The notes: generated from the sequence alone by a model not told the origin. A stretch of DNA of 64,000 nucleotides from Zunongwangia endophytica (GCF_030409505.1 NZ_JAUFPZ010000002.1:2983501-3047500); one strand, 5' to 3'; shown: positions 52,772 to 61,326, counted from the first letter of the stretch. Program-made: numbers and translations.

Positions 52772-53674
52772 ATGAAAGATCAATTTTACAACTATATACA
52801 AAACCTCCAGGACACGATAACTTCTAAACTGGAGCAAATAGACGGCAAAGCTTCTTTTAAAGAAGATTTATGGGAACGTGAAGAAGGCGGCGGTGGTCGT
52901 ACGCGCGTTATTGAAAATGGGGCTATTTTCGAAAAAGGTGGCGTTAATATCTCGGCGGTACACGGCCCTTTAAATCCTGCAATGCAAGAATATTTTGGCG
53001 TTGGCGATGTTAACTTTTTCGCCTGCGGTTTAAGTCTTGTGATTCATCCAAAAAGTCCGATGATTCCTACAGTACACGCCAATTGGCGCTATTTCGAGAT
53101 GTACGATAAAGATGGAACGACGCTAGACCAGTGGTTTGGTGGCGGGCAGGATCTTACGCCATATTATCTTTTTGAAGAAGATGCGATTCATTTTCATCAG
53201 GTTTCTAAAAATGCCTGCGACAAACATGATCCCGACTTTTACCTAGAATACAAAAAAAGGTGTGATCTATATTTTTGGAACGCGCATCGTAATGAAGCAC
53301 GAGGTATTGGCGGATTGTTTTTTGATTACTTAAAGGATTCTGAAGAACACAGCATTGCCGACTGGTATAATTTTGTAACTGAAGTTGGTAATAGTTTTCT
53401 GGAAGCTTACGTGCCAATTGTCGAGAAAAGAAAAGAGCTAGAATACGACCAAAATCACCGCAACTGGCAAGAAATTCGTCGCGGTCGCTACGTAGAATTC
53501 AATCTCGTACATGATAAAGGAACGCTATTCGGACTAAAAACCAATGGCCGAATTGAGAGTATTCTAATGAGTTTACCACCGCATGTGCAATGGGTTTATG
53601 ATCACCATTCAGAACCCGGCAGCGAAGAAGCTAAAATTATTGAAGTGCTCGAGAAACCAAAAGATTGGGTTTAG
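52772..53674 (+). CDS. hemF: Oxygen-dependent coproporphyrinogen-III oxidase
   Basis: A 300-residue aerobic HemF that converts coproporphyrinogen III to protoporphyrinogen IX with oxygen. The landmarks are GGGGRTRVIENGAIFEKGGVNISAVHG, HPKSPMIPTVHANWRYFE (catalytic-type His residues), WFGGGQDLTPYY, ARGIGGLFFDY and RRGRYVEFNLVHDKGTLFGLKTNGRIESILMSLPP. I chose ATG 52772, one base after the stop of the previous gene; ATG codons at 52742 and 52763 would overlap that gene. The presence of HemF and not only HemN fits an aerobic marine organism. Confidence 0.95.
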   Translation: MKDQFYNYIQNLQDTITSKLEQIDGKASFKEDLWEREEGGGGRTRVIENGAIFEKGGVNISAVHGPLNPAMQEYFGVGDVNFFACGLSLVIHPKSPMIPTVHANWRYFEMYDKDGTTLDQWFGGGQDLTPYYLFEEDAIHFHQVSKNACDKHDPDFYLEYKKRCDLYFWNAHRNEARGIGGLFFDYLKDSEEHSIADWYNFVTEVGNSFLEAYVPIVEKRKELEYDQNHRNWQEIRRGRYVEFNLVHDKGTLFGLKTNGRIESILMSLPPHVQWVYDHHSEPGSEEAKIIEVLEKPKDWV

Positions 53675-53686
53675 GTAGTTGTTGGT

Positions 53687-53729
53687 GAATAGTGAACGGT
53701 TGACAGTTGACGGTTGACAGCTTACAGTC
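53687..53729 (+). repeat. Left inverted repeat of the four-helix-bundle cassette
   Basis: It contains iterated units GAACGGTTGACAG, TTGACGG and TTGACAGC. The reverse complement of 54131-54176 matches it at about 28 of the first 33 comparable bases. Confidence 0.75.
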
Positions 53730-53765
53730 AAAAGCTGCTAGATTTAAAAAAATAGCTTTGATTAG

Positions 53766-54128
53766 ATGGTAGATTATAGAAAATATAAAGTTTGGCAGAA
53801 GTCACACCAATTAGTTCTTGAAATGTATTCGCTTACGCGTAATTTTCCAGAATCTGAAAAATTTAATCTGGTTAGCCAAATTAATCGTGCTTCGGTTTCT
53901 ATACCTACAAACATAGCTGAAGGTTGTGGCAGGGAAACACAAAAAGAGCTTATTAGATTCTTATATATCTCTTCAGGATCTGCTCACGAACTTGAATACT
54001 TACTCCTCCTCTCGAAGGATTTAAAATATATAAATCAAGAAAAATATGATGGCGTGACAGCAACGATCGTAGAGATCAAAAAAATGCTTGCTTCGCTTAT
54101 CCGAAAAATAAATTCAACAATAAATTAA
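53766..54128 (+). CDS. Four-helix-bundle protein (S23 ribosomal-intervening-sequence type)
   Basis: A 120-residue protein. The signatures KYKVWQKSHQLVLEMYSLTRNFPESEKFNLVSQINRASVSIPTNIAEGCGRETQKELIRFLYISSGSAHELEYLLLLSKDL match the four helix bundle/S23 family (PF05635), first named from genes inside 23S rRNA intervening sequences. The protein forms a pentameric bundle of unknown function, and members are widespread in Bacteroidota. This copy is intact and lies inside inverted repeats between hemF and hemB. It is on the operon strand and so would be co-transcribed with the heme genes. ATG 53766 is the family start. Confidence 0.93.
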   Translation: MVDYRKYKVWQKSHQLVLEMYSLTRNFPESEKFNLVSQINRASVSIPTNIAEGCGRETQKELIRFLYISSGSAHELEYLLLLSKDLKYINQEKYDGVTATIVEIKKMLASLIRKINSTIN

Positions 54129-54130
54129 AA

Positions 54131-54176
54131 GTTAGCAGTTGGCTGAAAACCGTTAACTGTAAACCGTTAACTATTA
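54131..54176 (-). repeat. Right inverted repeat of the four-helix-bundle cassette
   Basis: It reads AACCGTTAACTG and AACCGTTAACTATTA on the plus strand, the inverted partner of 53687-53729. It ends four bases before the hemB start codon, so the hemB ribosome-binding region is repeat-derived. Confidence 0.75.
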
Positions 54177-54180
54177 CATT

Positions 54181-55167
54181 ATGCTTAGAAGAAACCGAAG
54201 ATTACGAACTAATGATTCCATTAGAAGTTTAGTACGAGAAAATCAATTAACTCCTAACGACTTTCAGGCGCCGCTATTTATTGTAGAAGGTAAAGGTGTA
54301 AAGCAAGAAATTGCTTCGATGCCGGGATACTTTCGTTACAGCTTAGACTTATTGAAAAAGGAAGTTCAGGAATTATGGAGCCTGGGAATTAAATCGGTAT
54401 TGCTTTTTGTAAAGGTTGAGGAAAACCTAAAAGACAATAAAGGTACAGAAGCTATTAATCCAGATGGATTGATGCAGCGTGCTGTAAAAACCGTTAAAGA
54501 TATCCTTCCTGAAATGATCGTTATGACCGATGTTGCTATGGATCCTTATAGCGAATTTGGTCACGACGGAATTATTGAAAAAGGGCAAGTATTAAATGAT
54601 CCTTCTGTTGAAGTTTTAGCAAAAATGGCATTATCACACGCGGTAGCCGGTGCCGATTTTGTGGCGCCAAGTGATATGATGGACGGCAGAATTCTGGCCA
54701 TGCGAAACATCCTGGAAGAAAACGGATATACCAATACCGGGATTATGAGTTACAGCGCCAAATATGCTTCGGCATTTTACGGTCCTTTTAGAGATGCGTT
54801 AGACTCTGCTCCTGTAGACGCTAAAGACATCCCGAAAGATAAAAAGACCTATCAAATGGATCCTTCTAATAGAGATGAGGCGATTAAGGAAACACTTATG
54901 GATATTGAAGAAGGTGCTGATATCGTTATGGTAAAACCAGGTCTTTGCTATTTAGATATTGTAAGAGATATTAAGAATAATGTGAATGTTCCAATTTCGG
55001 TTTACCAGGTAAGTGGAGAGTATGCGATGATTAAAGCCGCTTCAGAAAGAGGATGGCTGGATCATGATGCTGTGGTGATGGAACAGCTTACTGCTATTAA
55101 AAGAGCCGGTGCAGATTTTATTGCGACCTACTTTGCAAAACATGCTGCACAAGTGATTCAGAAGTAA
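54181..55167 (+). CDS. hemB: Porphobilinogen synthase (delta-aminolevulinic acid dehydratase)
   Basis: A 328-residue enzyme that condenses two 5-aminolevulinate to porphobilinogen. The Schiff-base lysines lie in MVKPGLCYLDI and SYSAKYASAFYGPFRDAL. The region of the catalytic zinc Cys triad reads DVAMDPYSEFGHDG, with Ala and Asp in place of Cys, so this is a non-zinc (Mg or metal-independent) class enzyme. The allosteric Mg site (R...E) appears intact. It is the last gene of the plus-strand heme operon, although its pathway step is second. The leader is the right repeat of the four-helix-bundle cassette. Confidence 0.95.
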   Translation: MLRRNRRLRTNDSIRSLVRENQLTPNDFQAPLFIVEGKGVKQEIASMPGYFRYSLDLLKKEVQELWSLGIKSVLLFVKVEENLKDNKGTEAINPDGLMQRAVKTVKDILPEMIVMTDVAMDPYSEFGHDGIIEKGQVLNDPSVEVLAKMALSHAVAGADFVAPSDMMDGRILAMRNILEENGYTNTGIMSYSAKYASAFYGPFRDALDSAPVDAKDIPKDKKTYQMDPSNRDEAIKETLMDIEEGADIVMVKPGLCYLDIVRDIKNNVNVPISVYQVSGEYAMIKAASERGWLDHDAVVMEQLTAIKRAGADFIATYFAKHAAQVIQK

Positions 55168-55236
55168 GTATAGTAAGCTATAGTTTTATAATTCAGAATA
55201 TATAATTTCAACTTATATTTTAATTCAGAAGTAAAT

Positions 55237-55274
55237 CCCTCATAGACCTCAAAATCTGTGAGGGTTTCTTTTTT
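55237..55274 (+). terminator. Terminator of the heme operon
   Basis: CCCTCATAGA (55237-55246) pairs with TCTGTGAGGG (55255-55264) with one T-G pair, followed by TTTCTTTTTT. It lies 70 bases after hemB. Confidence 0.8.
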
Positions 55275-55392
55275 AAGCGAAACATGCTTACGAATTATTA
55301 ATCTCAAAAGAAGTTTAAAATTGTCTTCACCAACCTTAAAAATAGGCTATCCCATTTGTAATTCAGATTCTACTTTTTCGTAAATTTACTTT

Positions 55393-55746
55393 GTGAAATT
55401 CAATAAACTACATATCTCTTTTTCGTTGGTGCTTATCGCCTTGTTAAGCGCTACAGGAATTTCACAACCTAACGCTTCTGCTTTCATTTATGATGCTGCT
55501 CAAAAAACTTCGCATCATCTTAGAAAACACGATAGTTCTAAAGCTTTTGTATTTGAAGAATCTGGGAATTATAACCTTCAGTTTGATCAGGAAGATCAGA
55601 TCACGTTTACTTCGGTTTACGGTACTTATTTTAAGTTAGATTCCGCAGATTTTCATATCATTCCTTCTCAGAATTCCTGGACTTATCTTCAGGATCATAA
55701 GAGTAAATTAGCCACTCAGATATTTCCTTTTCATTTTTTCACATAA
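55393..55746 (+). CDS. Hypothetical exported small protein
   Basis: A 117-residue protein with a hydrophobic N-terminus (LHISFSLVLIALLSATGISQ) that looks like a signal peptide. The mature part is mixed alpha/beta with no Cys: FIYDAAQKTSHHLRKHDSSKAFVFEESGNYNLQFDQEDQITFTSVYGTYFKLDSADFHIIPSQNSWTYLQDH. I do not recognise a family. The start is GTG at 55393; no ATG precedes the signal. It follows the heme operon terminator and so is a separate unit. It could be a periplasmic protein of unknown role. Confidence 0.6.
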   Translation: MKFNKLHISFSLVLIALLSATGISQPNASAFIYDAAQKTSHHLRKHDSSKAFVFEESGNYNLQFDQEDQITFTSVYGTYFKLDSADFHIIPSQNSWTYLQDHKSKLATQIFPFHFFT

Positions 55747-55849
55747 GTTGAGTTTTTCTTCTTCGGTGCTGTTCTTCAGCAAAAATCACGTGCAGTGCCT
55801 TAATTGAGAAAGATGCACAAATCGATAATATTAATAATTCAATATAAAA

Positions 55850-56332
55850 ATGGATACTTCTTCAACAATAATCGGAGTTGGCCTTTTAGTACTATTTATA
55901 GGACCAATTCTTTTCGTACTTTACCGACAAGGCGCTAAAGATATGCGCAATAGAAAAGCCTTAAAAGCTTTAGCCAAAGAGCACAATTTGAATTTAGATT
56001 ACACCGAGATTTCGAATTCGCTAGTGCTAGGTTTGGATAAAAATAAACATCAACTTTTAGTTTTAGAACCTATTAATGCGATGCAACATCAAATTATCGA
56101 CCTTTCTCAGGTTACTAAAAGTTCGATTATTAAACGCAGTGTTTCATTTCTGGAAAATGATACCCGAAAAAATAAGGTGATCCAAATTAGTGTAGAACTA
56201 AAGGCCAAAAGTGACTTAAAACAGATTACAGAGATTTTATTTTACGACGAGGATGGCGTAGAAAACGATGATATGGAAACAAGACTTTTCACGGCTTCCC
56301 GATGGAATGATCTTATCCAGGCCAGCCTATAA
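55850..56332 (+). CDS. Hypothetical single-pass membrane protein
   Basis: A 160-residue protein with one N-terminal membrane helix (about 6-26: TIIGVGLLVLFIGPILFVLY), a basic segment, and a cytoplasmic domain of beta-strands and helices (LKALAKEHNLNLDYTEISNSLVLGLDKNKHQLLVLEP...KVIQISVELKAKSDLKQITEILFYDEDG). The pattern recalls small PH-like or YcxB-like membrane proteins, but I cannot name a family. It ends before the terminator at 56350-56385. Confidence 0.65.
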   Translation: MDTSSTIIGVGLLVLFIGPILFVLYRQGAKDMRNRKALKALAKEHNLNLDYTEISNSLVLGLDKNKHQLLVLEPINAMQHQIIDLSQVTKSSIIKRSVSFLENDTRKNKVIQISVELKAKSDLKQITEILFYDEDGVENDDMETRLFTASRWNDLIQASL

Positions 56333-56349
56333 TTTATTGATCCATTGAG

Positions 56350-56385
56350 AAAAAGCTGTAATTTAGAATTCAATTACAGCTTTTT
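56350..56385 (+). terminator. Rho-independent terminator
   Basis: AAAAAGCTGTAATT (56350-56363) pairs with AATTACAGCTTTTT (56372-56385), followed by more T. It ends the transcript of the membrane protein gene at 55850. Confidence 0.88.
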
Positions 56386-56459
56386 TTATTTTATAATTTC
56401 TTTCAAACTAATTAAGTTTTTAATTCCTAATTTAGATTTTTTAAAAACTAAAATTTCAA

Positions 56460-57599
56460 ATGGGATTACTCCTGCTATTTGCTGCTTTTTCGATATTTTT
56501 CTCTTTTATGTGCTCTATTTTAGAGGCTGCACTTCTAAGCTTCACCCCTTCTTTCATAAAAATGAAACGACATGAAGGGAAAAAATATGCCGAGGTTTTA
56601 GCGAATTTCAAAAAAGATATTGATAAACCGCTTATTGCGATTCTAACCATAAATACTGTGGCTCACACCGTAGGATCTATATTGGTAGGTGTACAGGCCG
56701 AAAAAACTTTTGGTGATGGTGGAAATGCGGTAGGAATCGTATCTGGTATATTAACCTTAGGGATTTTAATTCTTTCTGAAATTATACCAAAAACCCTTGG
56801 AGCAACCTATTGGGATCGAATGGGATCGTTTACTGCAAATACGCTAAGGGTGATGATTGCTCCATTGAAATACACCGGAATTTTATGGTTGTTGATGCTT
56901 ACCACAAGATTGATTGGTAAATCGGCAAAAGTGAATACCATGAGCAGGGAAGAATTTGCTGCAATTACCGAGGCTGCCGAAGAAGAAGGTGTTTTTGAAG
57001 AGAACGAAAGTACGGTAATTAAAAACATGTTGGTTTTTAAATCTGTAGAAGCGAAGGATATTATGACGCCGTTTTCTGTAGCGATCACAGAAGACGAATC
57101 GATGAGCATAGCAGATTTTCATCATTCTCATAAAAACCTGAAGTTTTCCAGAATCCCGGTTTATAAGGAGAAATCGAATAATATTTCAGGTTTTATTCTG
57201 AAGGATGATGTGCTGGAAGAAATGATAAAGCAAAACGGTGAATCGAAGCTAGATTCTTTAAAACGAGAAGTTTTTGTGACTACTGCTGAAGTTCCCATCC
57301 CCGACTTGTTTGATATTTTTATAAGAAAACGTACTCATATTTCTATCGTAACCGACGAATTTGGAAATGTTGTTGGTCTTGTTACCATGGAAGATATTAT
57401 CGAAACCTTACTTGGTTTAGAGATTATGGACGAGAGCGACAGTATTGAGGATATGCAAAAACTTGCCCGTAAAAACTGGGAGCGAAGAGCAAAACGTATT
57501 GGCTTAATCCAACGAAGAGAAGAAGCACAACCAGAAGAATTAGAAAATGAAAAGCACGTACCTGAAAACTCCTCTGGGGACAGCAAAGATAACGGGTAA
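56460..57599 (+). CDS. CNNM-type membrane protein with CBS pair (hemolysin family)
   Basis: A 379-residue protein. The DUF21/CNNM membrane domain (about 1-150) starts MGLLLLFAAFSIFFSFMCSILEAALLSFTPSF. It is followed by the EEFAAITEAAEEEGVFEENESTVIKNMLVFKSVEAKDIMTPF linker and a CBS pair (about 195-320: FSRIPVYKEKSNNISGFILKDDVLEE and THISIVTDEFGNVVGLVTMEDIIETLLG). There is no C-terminal CorC_HlyC domain, so it is a short form. Such proteins are linked to Mg or Co efflux and were once called hemolysins. Its end overlaps the start of the alkyltransferase gene by 53 bases. Confidence 0.9.
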   Translation: MGLLLLFAAFSIFFSFMCSILEAALLSFTPSFIKMKRHEGKKYAEVLANFKKDIDKPLIAILTINTVAHTVGSILVGVQAEKTFGDGGNAVGIVSGILTLGILILSEIIPKTLGATYWDRMGSFTANTLRVMIAPLKYTGILWLLMLTTRLIGKSAKVNTMSREEFAAITEAAEEEGVFEENESTVIKNMLVFKSVEAKDIMTPFSVAITEDESMSIADFHHSHKNLKFSRIPVYKEKSNNISGFILKDDVLEEMIKQNGESKLDSLKREVFVTTAEVPIPDLFDIFIRKRTHISIVTDEFGNVVGLVTMEDIIETLLGLEIMDESDSIEDMQKLARKNWERRAKRIGLIQRREEAQPEELENEKHVPENSSGDSKDNG

Positions 57600-58023
57600 C
57601 GAAGAAGGTGTTTCTGAAATTAAGATTACAGAAGAAGCTGAACTTCATCCTGACGACGATCTCCCGGAGTGTGTAGTACAGGCAGAAATTGAATTAGCGG
57701 AATATTTTAATCGGAACCTTCAAAACTTCAGCTTTAAGATGAATCCGAACGGAACGCTTTTTCAGCAAAAAGTATGGAAAGCTTTATCTGAAATTCCTTT
57801 TGGAAAAACCTGTTCTTATTTAGAACTCTCAAAAAAACTTGGTGATCCTAAAGCAATACGAGCGGTAGCCGCTGCAAATGGGAAGAATCCGCTTTGGATT
57901 GTGATTCCCTGTCACCGGGTAATTGGAAGCGATGGTTCATTAACCGGTTATGCCGGCGGACTTCATCGTAAAAAATGGCTTTTAGAGTTAGAAAGTCCGG
58001 CACCGCAACAAAGCTTATTTTAA
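57547..58023 (+). CDS. Methylated-DNA-protein-cysteine methyltransferase
   Basis: A 158-residue suicide repair enzyme that takes methyl groups from O6-methylguanine. The acceptor Cys122 lies in WIVIPCHRVIGSDGSLTGYAGG, and the helix-turn-helix part has LSKKLGDPKAIRAVAAANGKNP. No Ada-type N-terminal domain is present, so it is an Ogt-type enzyme. The start ATG 57547 lies within the previous gene (53-base overlap), and the early residues (STYLKTPLGTAKITGNEEGVSEI) fit the family, so the overlap seems real. It is probably co-transcribed with the CNNM gene. Confidence 0.93.
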   Translation: MKSTYLKTPLGTAKITGNEEGVSEIKITEEAELHPDDDLPECVVQAEIELAEYFNRNLQNFSFKMNPNGTLFQQKVWKALSEIPFGKTCSYLELSKKLGDPKAIRAVAAANGKNPLWIVIPCHRVIGSDGSLTGYAGGLHRKKWLLELESPAPQQSLF

Positions 58024-58059
58024 TAGAAATAATTTCTACATAATTCTTAATTTTAGAAA

Positions 58060-59208
58060 ATGAAAAAACTACTACATTTTCTAAAATACCTCATCGGAAT
58101 TATAATCGTACTCGTCATTCTAATCTATGCTTTAGATTATAATTATATTTTTAAAGGAATACGAGTTACTTATCTTAAAGGACATAAAACAGCTTATATT
58201 GATGATTATACCGAATTTGATAATCGTCTAATAAAAGCAGATAGTTTGAATCCGCAACCTTGGCCAGAAAGCAGCGCTTATAACTCCGTTAGCGCCAGTG
58301 ATTCTTTAGAAAGTCTTAATCGAGAACTGAATACGGCCGCGTTTTTAATTATCAAAAATGATAGTATCTGGTTCGAAAAATATTACAATCAATATTCGGC
58401 AAACAGTAAAACAAATTCCTTTTCGATGGCTAAAAGTGTTGTGGTAGCACTTTTAGGTAAAGCTATACGCGATGGGTATATTACGAGCATCGATGAGCCG
58501 GTGAGTCATTTTTTTCCACAGTTTGATATAAGACTAACTGTTGGCGATTTAGGTTCGATGTCTTCTGGTCTTAACTGGGACGAAAGTTATTACAATCCCT
58601 TTGGGCAAACAGCAAGAGCATATTTAGATGATAATATCAGAAAACTAATCTTAGATCTCGAAGTCGTAGATACACCCGGTAAGAAATTTAAATATTTAAG
58701 CGGAAATACAGAGCTGTTGGGTATGGTTCTAGAAGAAGCTACAAACAAAACTTTATCACAATATTTAAGTGAAAGCTTTTGGCAACCACTAGGAATGCAA
58801 AGCAATGCCTTATGGCAATTGGACAGCGAAGAAAGTGGAATGGAAAAAGCCTATTGTTGTATCGCCAGTAATGCCCGAAATTTTGCAAAATTTGGGAAGC
58901 TTTTTATGCAAAATGGCCAATGGAATGGTCGTCGCCTTATGAATCCATCTTTTGTTCGCAAAATGAAAAATCCACGTTTTGAGGATGCTCCTTATTACGG
59001 ATACGGACTTTGGCTTAGCTATTATAAAGACAAAGAGATTTTCTATATGCGCGGTATTTTAGGGCAATACGTTATAGCAATTCCTGAAGATGACCTGATT
59101 ATTGTTCGTTTGGGACAAGGGCTAAAAAAGCGTGAAGGAGAAGCAAAACATAGCCCAGACTTTTACCAGTATATCGATGAAGCTTATAAAATGTTGGAAG
59201 AAAAATAA
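58060..59208 (+). CDS. Serine hydrolase of the beta-lactamase/class C family
   Basis: A 382-residue membrane-anchored (helix about 5-27) hydrolase. The catalytic SxxK is SMAK (Ser122, Lys125) in SFSMAKSVVVALLGKAIRDG. The Tyr motif reads YLSGNTELLGMVLEEAT, and a third motif may be YGYGLWLSYYKD. The overall pattern fits the 6-aminohexanoate-dimer hydrolase and EstB-like group, which acts on esters or small amides more often than on antibiotics. It follows the alkyltransferase gene by 36 bases on the same strand and ends before a terminator. The substrate is unknown; it should not be read as an antibiotic resistance gene. Confidence 0.88.
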   Translation: MKKLLHFLKYLIGIIIVLVILIYALDYNYIFKGIRVTYLKGHKTAYIDDYTEFDNRLIKADSLNPQPWPESSAYNSVSASDSLESLNRELNTAAFLIIKNDSIWFEKYYNQYSANSKTNSFSMAKSVVVALLGKAIRDGYITSIDEPVSHFFPQFDIRLTVGDLGSMSSGLNWDESYYNPFGQTARAYLDDNIRKLILDLEVVDTPGKKFKYLSGNTELLGMVLEEATNKTLSQYLSESFWQPLGMQSNALWQLDSEESGMEKAYCCIASNARNFAKFGKLFMQNGQWNGRRLMNPSFVRKMKNPRFEDAPYYGYGLWLSYYKDKEIFYMRGILGQYVIAIPEDDLIIVRLGQGLKKREGEAKHSPDFYQYIDEAYKMLEEK

Positions 59209-59225
59209 AATTTCTAATCAAATCT

Positions 59226-59262
59226 AAAAAAAGCCTCGCAACAAAAATTGCAAGGCTTTTTT
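59226..59262. terminator. Bidirectional terminator between the serine hydrolase and S9 peptidase genes
   Basis: AAAAAAAGCCTCGCAA and TTGCAAGGCTTTTTT form a stem with one mismatch and A/T-runs on both sides, so it can serve both convergent genes. Confidence 0.8.
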
Positions 59263-59281
59263 AATCAAGATTATAAGTTAT

Positions 59282-61192
59282 TTAAAGAGTTTCTTCTAAC
59301 CATTTAAAAAATTCACTTTGCCATACTAAAGCATTTTGTGGTTTTAGTACCCAGTGATTTTCATCTGGAAAATATACCAGCTTACTTTTTAAACCTAATA
59401 ATTGAGCGGCCTGATAAGCACCTAAACCTTGCTCTATCGGCACACGATAATCTTTTCCTCCCTGATAAATCAAAATTGGGGTATCCCAATTGGCTACTTT
59501 AGTAATCGGGTTGAATTCGTTATAAGCCTTCTGCGCATCAGCATTATCTTTTTCCCAATATGGGCCTCCAAAATCGTGATTCACAAAGTATATTTCTTCG
59601 GTGGTGCCGTACATACTTCGTGTATCAAAAACACCATCGTGCGCTATAAAAGTTTTAAATCTGTTATTATGAATTCCGGCCAAATAAAACACCGAATATC
59701 CTCCGTAACTTGCTCCTACTGCGGCTAAACGTTCTTTATCGACGTAAGGTTCTTTAGCGACTTCATCGATCGCAGAAAGATAATCATCCATAACCTGGCC
59801 TCCCCAATCTTTACTTATTTCTTCATTCCACGCAACGCCGTGTCCCTGCATACCACGACGGTTTGGCGCCACTACAATATAGCCTTGTGATGCCATGACC
59901 TGAAAATTCCATCGGAAAGAATAAAATTGGGATAGTGGAGATTGCGGTCCACCCTGAGCATATAATAAAGTTGGATACTTTTTAGAAGCATCAAAATTAG
60001 GTGGTAAAATTACCCAAACTAACATCTCTTTGCCGTCGGTAGTTTTCACGTATCGCTTTTCTACTTTCGGTAAATCTAATTCTGCGTATAATTCTGTATT
60101 TAAATTCGTTATTTGTTTAAAGGTTTTCTTCTTCAAATCGAAACTAAATACTTCAGCTGCATGATTCATATCGGTTCTGGTCACCAATAGTTCATTTTTC
60201 TTTTCAGCAATAATTCCGGTAACGTCAAATTGTCCTTCAGAAAGTTGCTCAACTACCGCTGCCATTCTTGTTCTTCCGGGATAATTCACTTTGAATAACT
60301 GAATGGTACCATCTACCGAAGCCGTAAAATAGATTTCCTTAGCGTTTTTAGCCCATAAAAAGCTATTCACTGTACCGTCCCAATTGGCGGTAAGATTTTG
60401 TTTTACGCTATTGTCTAAAACAACGATATCATTTTTATCAGCCTCATAGCCATCTTGTTTCATTTGTAACCAGGCTGAAGCGCCTTCCGAAGAGAAAGCA
60501 GGATTAGTATCATAACCCTTATTCTCTTTGGTGATATTTTCGGTCTCTTTAGTTTCTAAATTATACTTATAAATATCGGTATTTGTACTTGTAGCATACT
60601 CCTTACCTTTCAATTTTTTAGAGACATAATAAATGCTCTTCCCGTCTGGAGACCAGCAATAATCTTCTTCGCCGCCAAAAGGTTTCTGCGGACTATAATA
60701 TGGCTCGTTAGGCATAATATCTACACCAGCACTATCTTCTTCAGTCACTTTTTTGTAAAAAACATGAGTAAAGCTTCCGTCTTGCCAGGTGTCCCAATGA
60801 CGAATATCTAAATCTGAAAATACATACGCATCAGATTTATCAAGGTTCTTGTAAAGATCTTTAGATTTTACATCTTCTAAATGCACCTCTTTATGAAAGA
60901 GCTTATATTCACCATTTGGGGAAATATTTCTGTCTTTCCCAATTGCCACCTCATCCTTGGTAATCTCTTTGGCTGTTCCGCCTTCCGCAGGAATTTGGTA
61001 GTATTTGGTAGCCATATCATTCTCCTCGATATTTGGGATCGAAACTTTGTAATATAGTTGATCGCCATTTTTATCTAGGCCTAAAACGCTAATTCGTTCT
61101 ACTTGCCATAATTTCTCGGGAGTCATTCTCTGTTGTGCAAAACCAATCGACCCACTAACCACTAAGCTCATAAATAGCACTAATTTTTTCAT
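59282..61192 (-). CDS. Secreted S9 family peptidase (prolyl oligopeptidase/DPP type)
   Basis: A 636-residue exported serine peptidase with signal MKKLVLFMSLVVSGSIGFAQ. Its seven-bladed propeller-like part (about 30-370) is followed by an alpha/beta hydrolase domain with catalytic Ser in VGASYGGYSV, Asp in YQGGKDYRVP and His in PDENHWVL. It is close to bacterial acylaminoacyl-peptidase or DPP-like enzymes and would trim peptides in the periplasm. It is a second S9 gene in the window, paralogous to 30863-33151 but lacking the extra N-terminal domain. A TAAATTTG box lies 46 bases before the start. Confidence 0.92.
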   Translation of the reverse strand: MKKLVLFMSLVVSGSIGFAQQRMTPEKLWQVERISVLGLDKNGDQLYYKVSIPNIEENDMATKYYQIPAEGGTAKEITKDEVAIGKDRNISPNGEYKLFHKEVHLEDVKSKDLYKNLDKSDAYVFSDLDIRHWDTWQDGSFTHVFYKKVTEEDSAGVDIMPNEPYYSPQKPFGGEEDYCWSPDGKSIYYVSKKLKGKEYATSTNTDIYKYNLETKETENITKENKGYDTNPAFSSEGASAWLQMKQDGYEADKNDIVVLDNSVKQNLTANWDGTVNSFLWAKNAKEIYFTASVDGTIQLFKVNYPGRTRMAAVVEQLSEGQFDVTGIIAEKKNELLVTRTDMNHAAEVFSFDLKKKTFKQITNLNTELYAELDLPKVEKRYVKTTDGKEMLVWVILPPNFDASKKYPTLLYAQGGPQSPLSQFYSFRWNFQVMASQGYIVVAPNRRGMQGHGVAWNEEISKDWGGQVMDDYLSAIDEVAKEPYVDKERLAAVGASYGGYSVFYLAGIHNNRFKTFIAHDGVFDTRSMYGTTEEIYFVNHDFGGPYWEKDNADAQKAYNEFNPITKVANWDTPILIYQGGKDYRVPIEQGLGAYQAAQLLGLKSKLVYFPDENHWVLKPQNALVWQSEFFKWLEETL

Positions 61193-61237
61193 AGATTTAT
61201 AAATTATTACATCTGTCTTAATACCAGATACAAGTCA

Positions 61238-61245
61238 CAAATTTA
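61238..61245 (-). promoter_or_regulatory. -7 promoter element of the S9 peptidase gene
   Basis: On the minus strand this is TAAATTTG (TAnnTTTG), 46 bases before the ATG at 61192. A -33 TTG is not visible at the best distance. Confidence 0.45.
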
Positions 61246-61326
61246 AGTCTTCGTCTATTAATTTACTACGTAAAAAGATCAATTCTAATTTAACGCTTTA
61301 GAAGATGAAAGATCATAGTAAAAGAA

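Larger units (their letters stand above)
53687..54176. mobile_element. Four-helix-bundle gene cassette bounded by terminal inverted repeats
   Basis: A 490-base unit between hemF and hemB. The left end (53687-53729) and the reverse complement of the right end (54131-54176) align over the first 34 bases with about 28 matches. Both run AATAGT-AACGGTT-ACAGTT-ACGGTT-CAGC with scattered changes. Inside, the repeats also contain internal GGTTGACAG-type iterations. One gene lies between, a four-helix-bundle (S23-type) gene. The right end stops four bases before the hemB ATG. Mobility is inferred from the structure. Confidence 0.6.

Noticed and set aside
53731-53759. AAAGCT/AGCTTT stem inside the four-helix-bundle cassette leader as a terminator
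   Set aside because: The stem is only six pairs with a large loop and no T-run, so it is too weak to support.
53766-54128. rRNA intervening sequence around the four-helix-bundle gene
   Set aside because: No 23S rRNA sequence flanks it; the neighbours are hemF and hemB.
56883-57131. Minus-strand frames within the CNNM gene and similar antisense frames elsewhere
   Set aside because: They overlap well-supported genes, lack promoters and resemble no protein family.
58060-59208. Beta-lactamase call
   Set aside because: SxxK and Tyr motifs fit the wider serine hydrolase family with a membrane anchor; nothing points to antibiotic hydrolysis.
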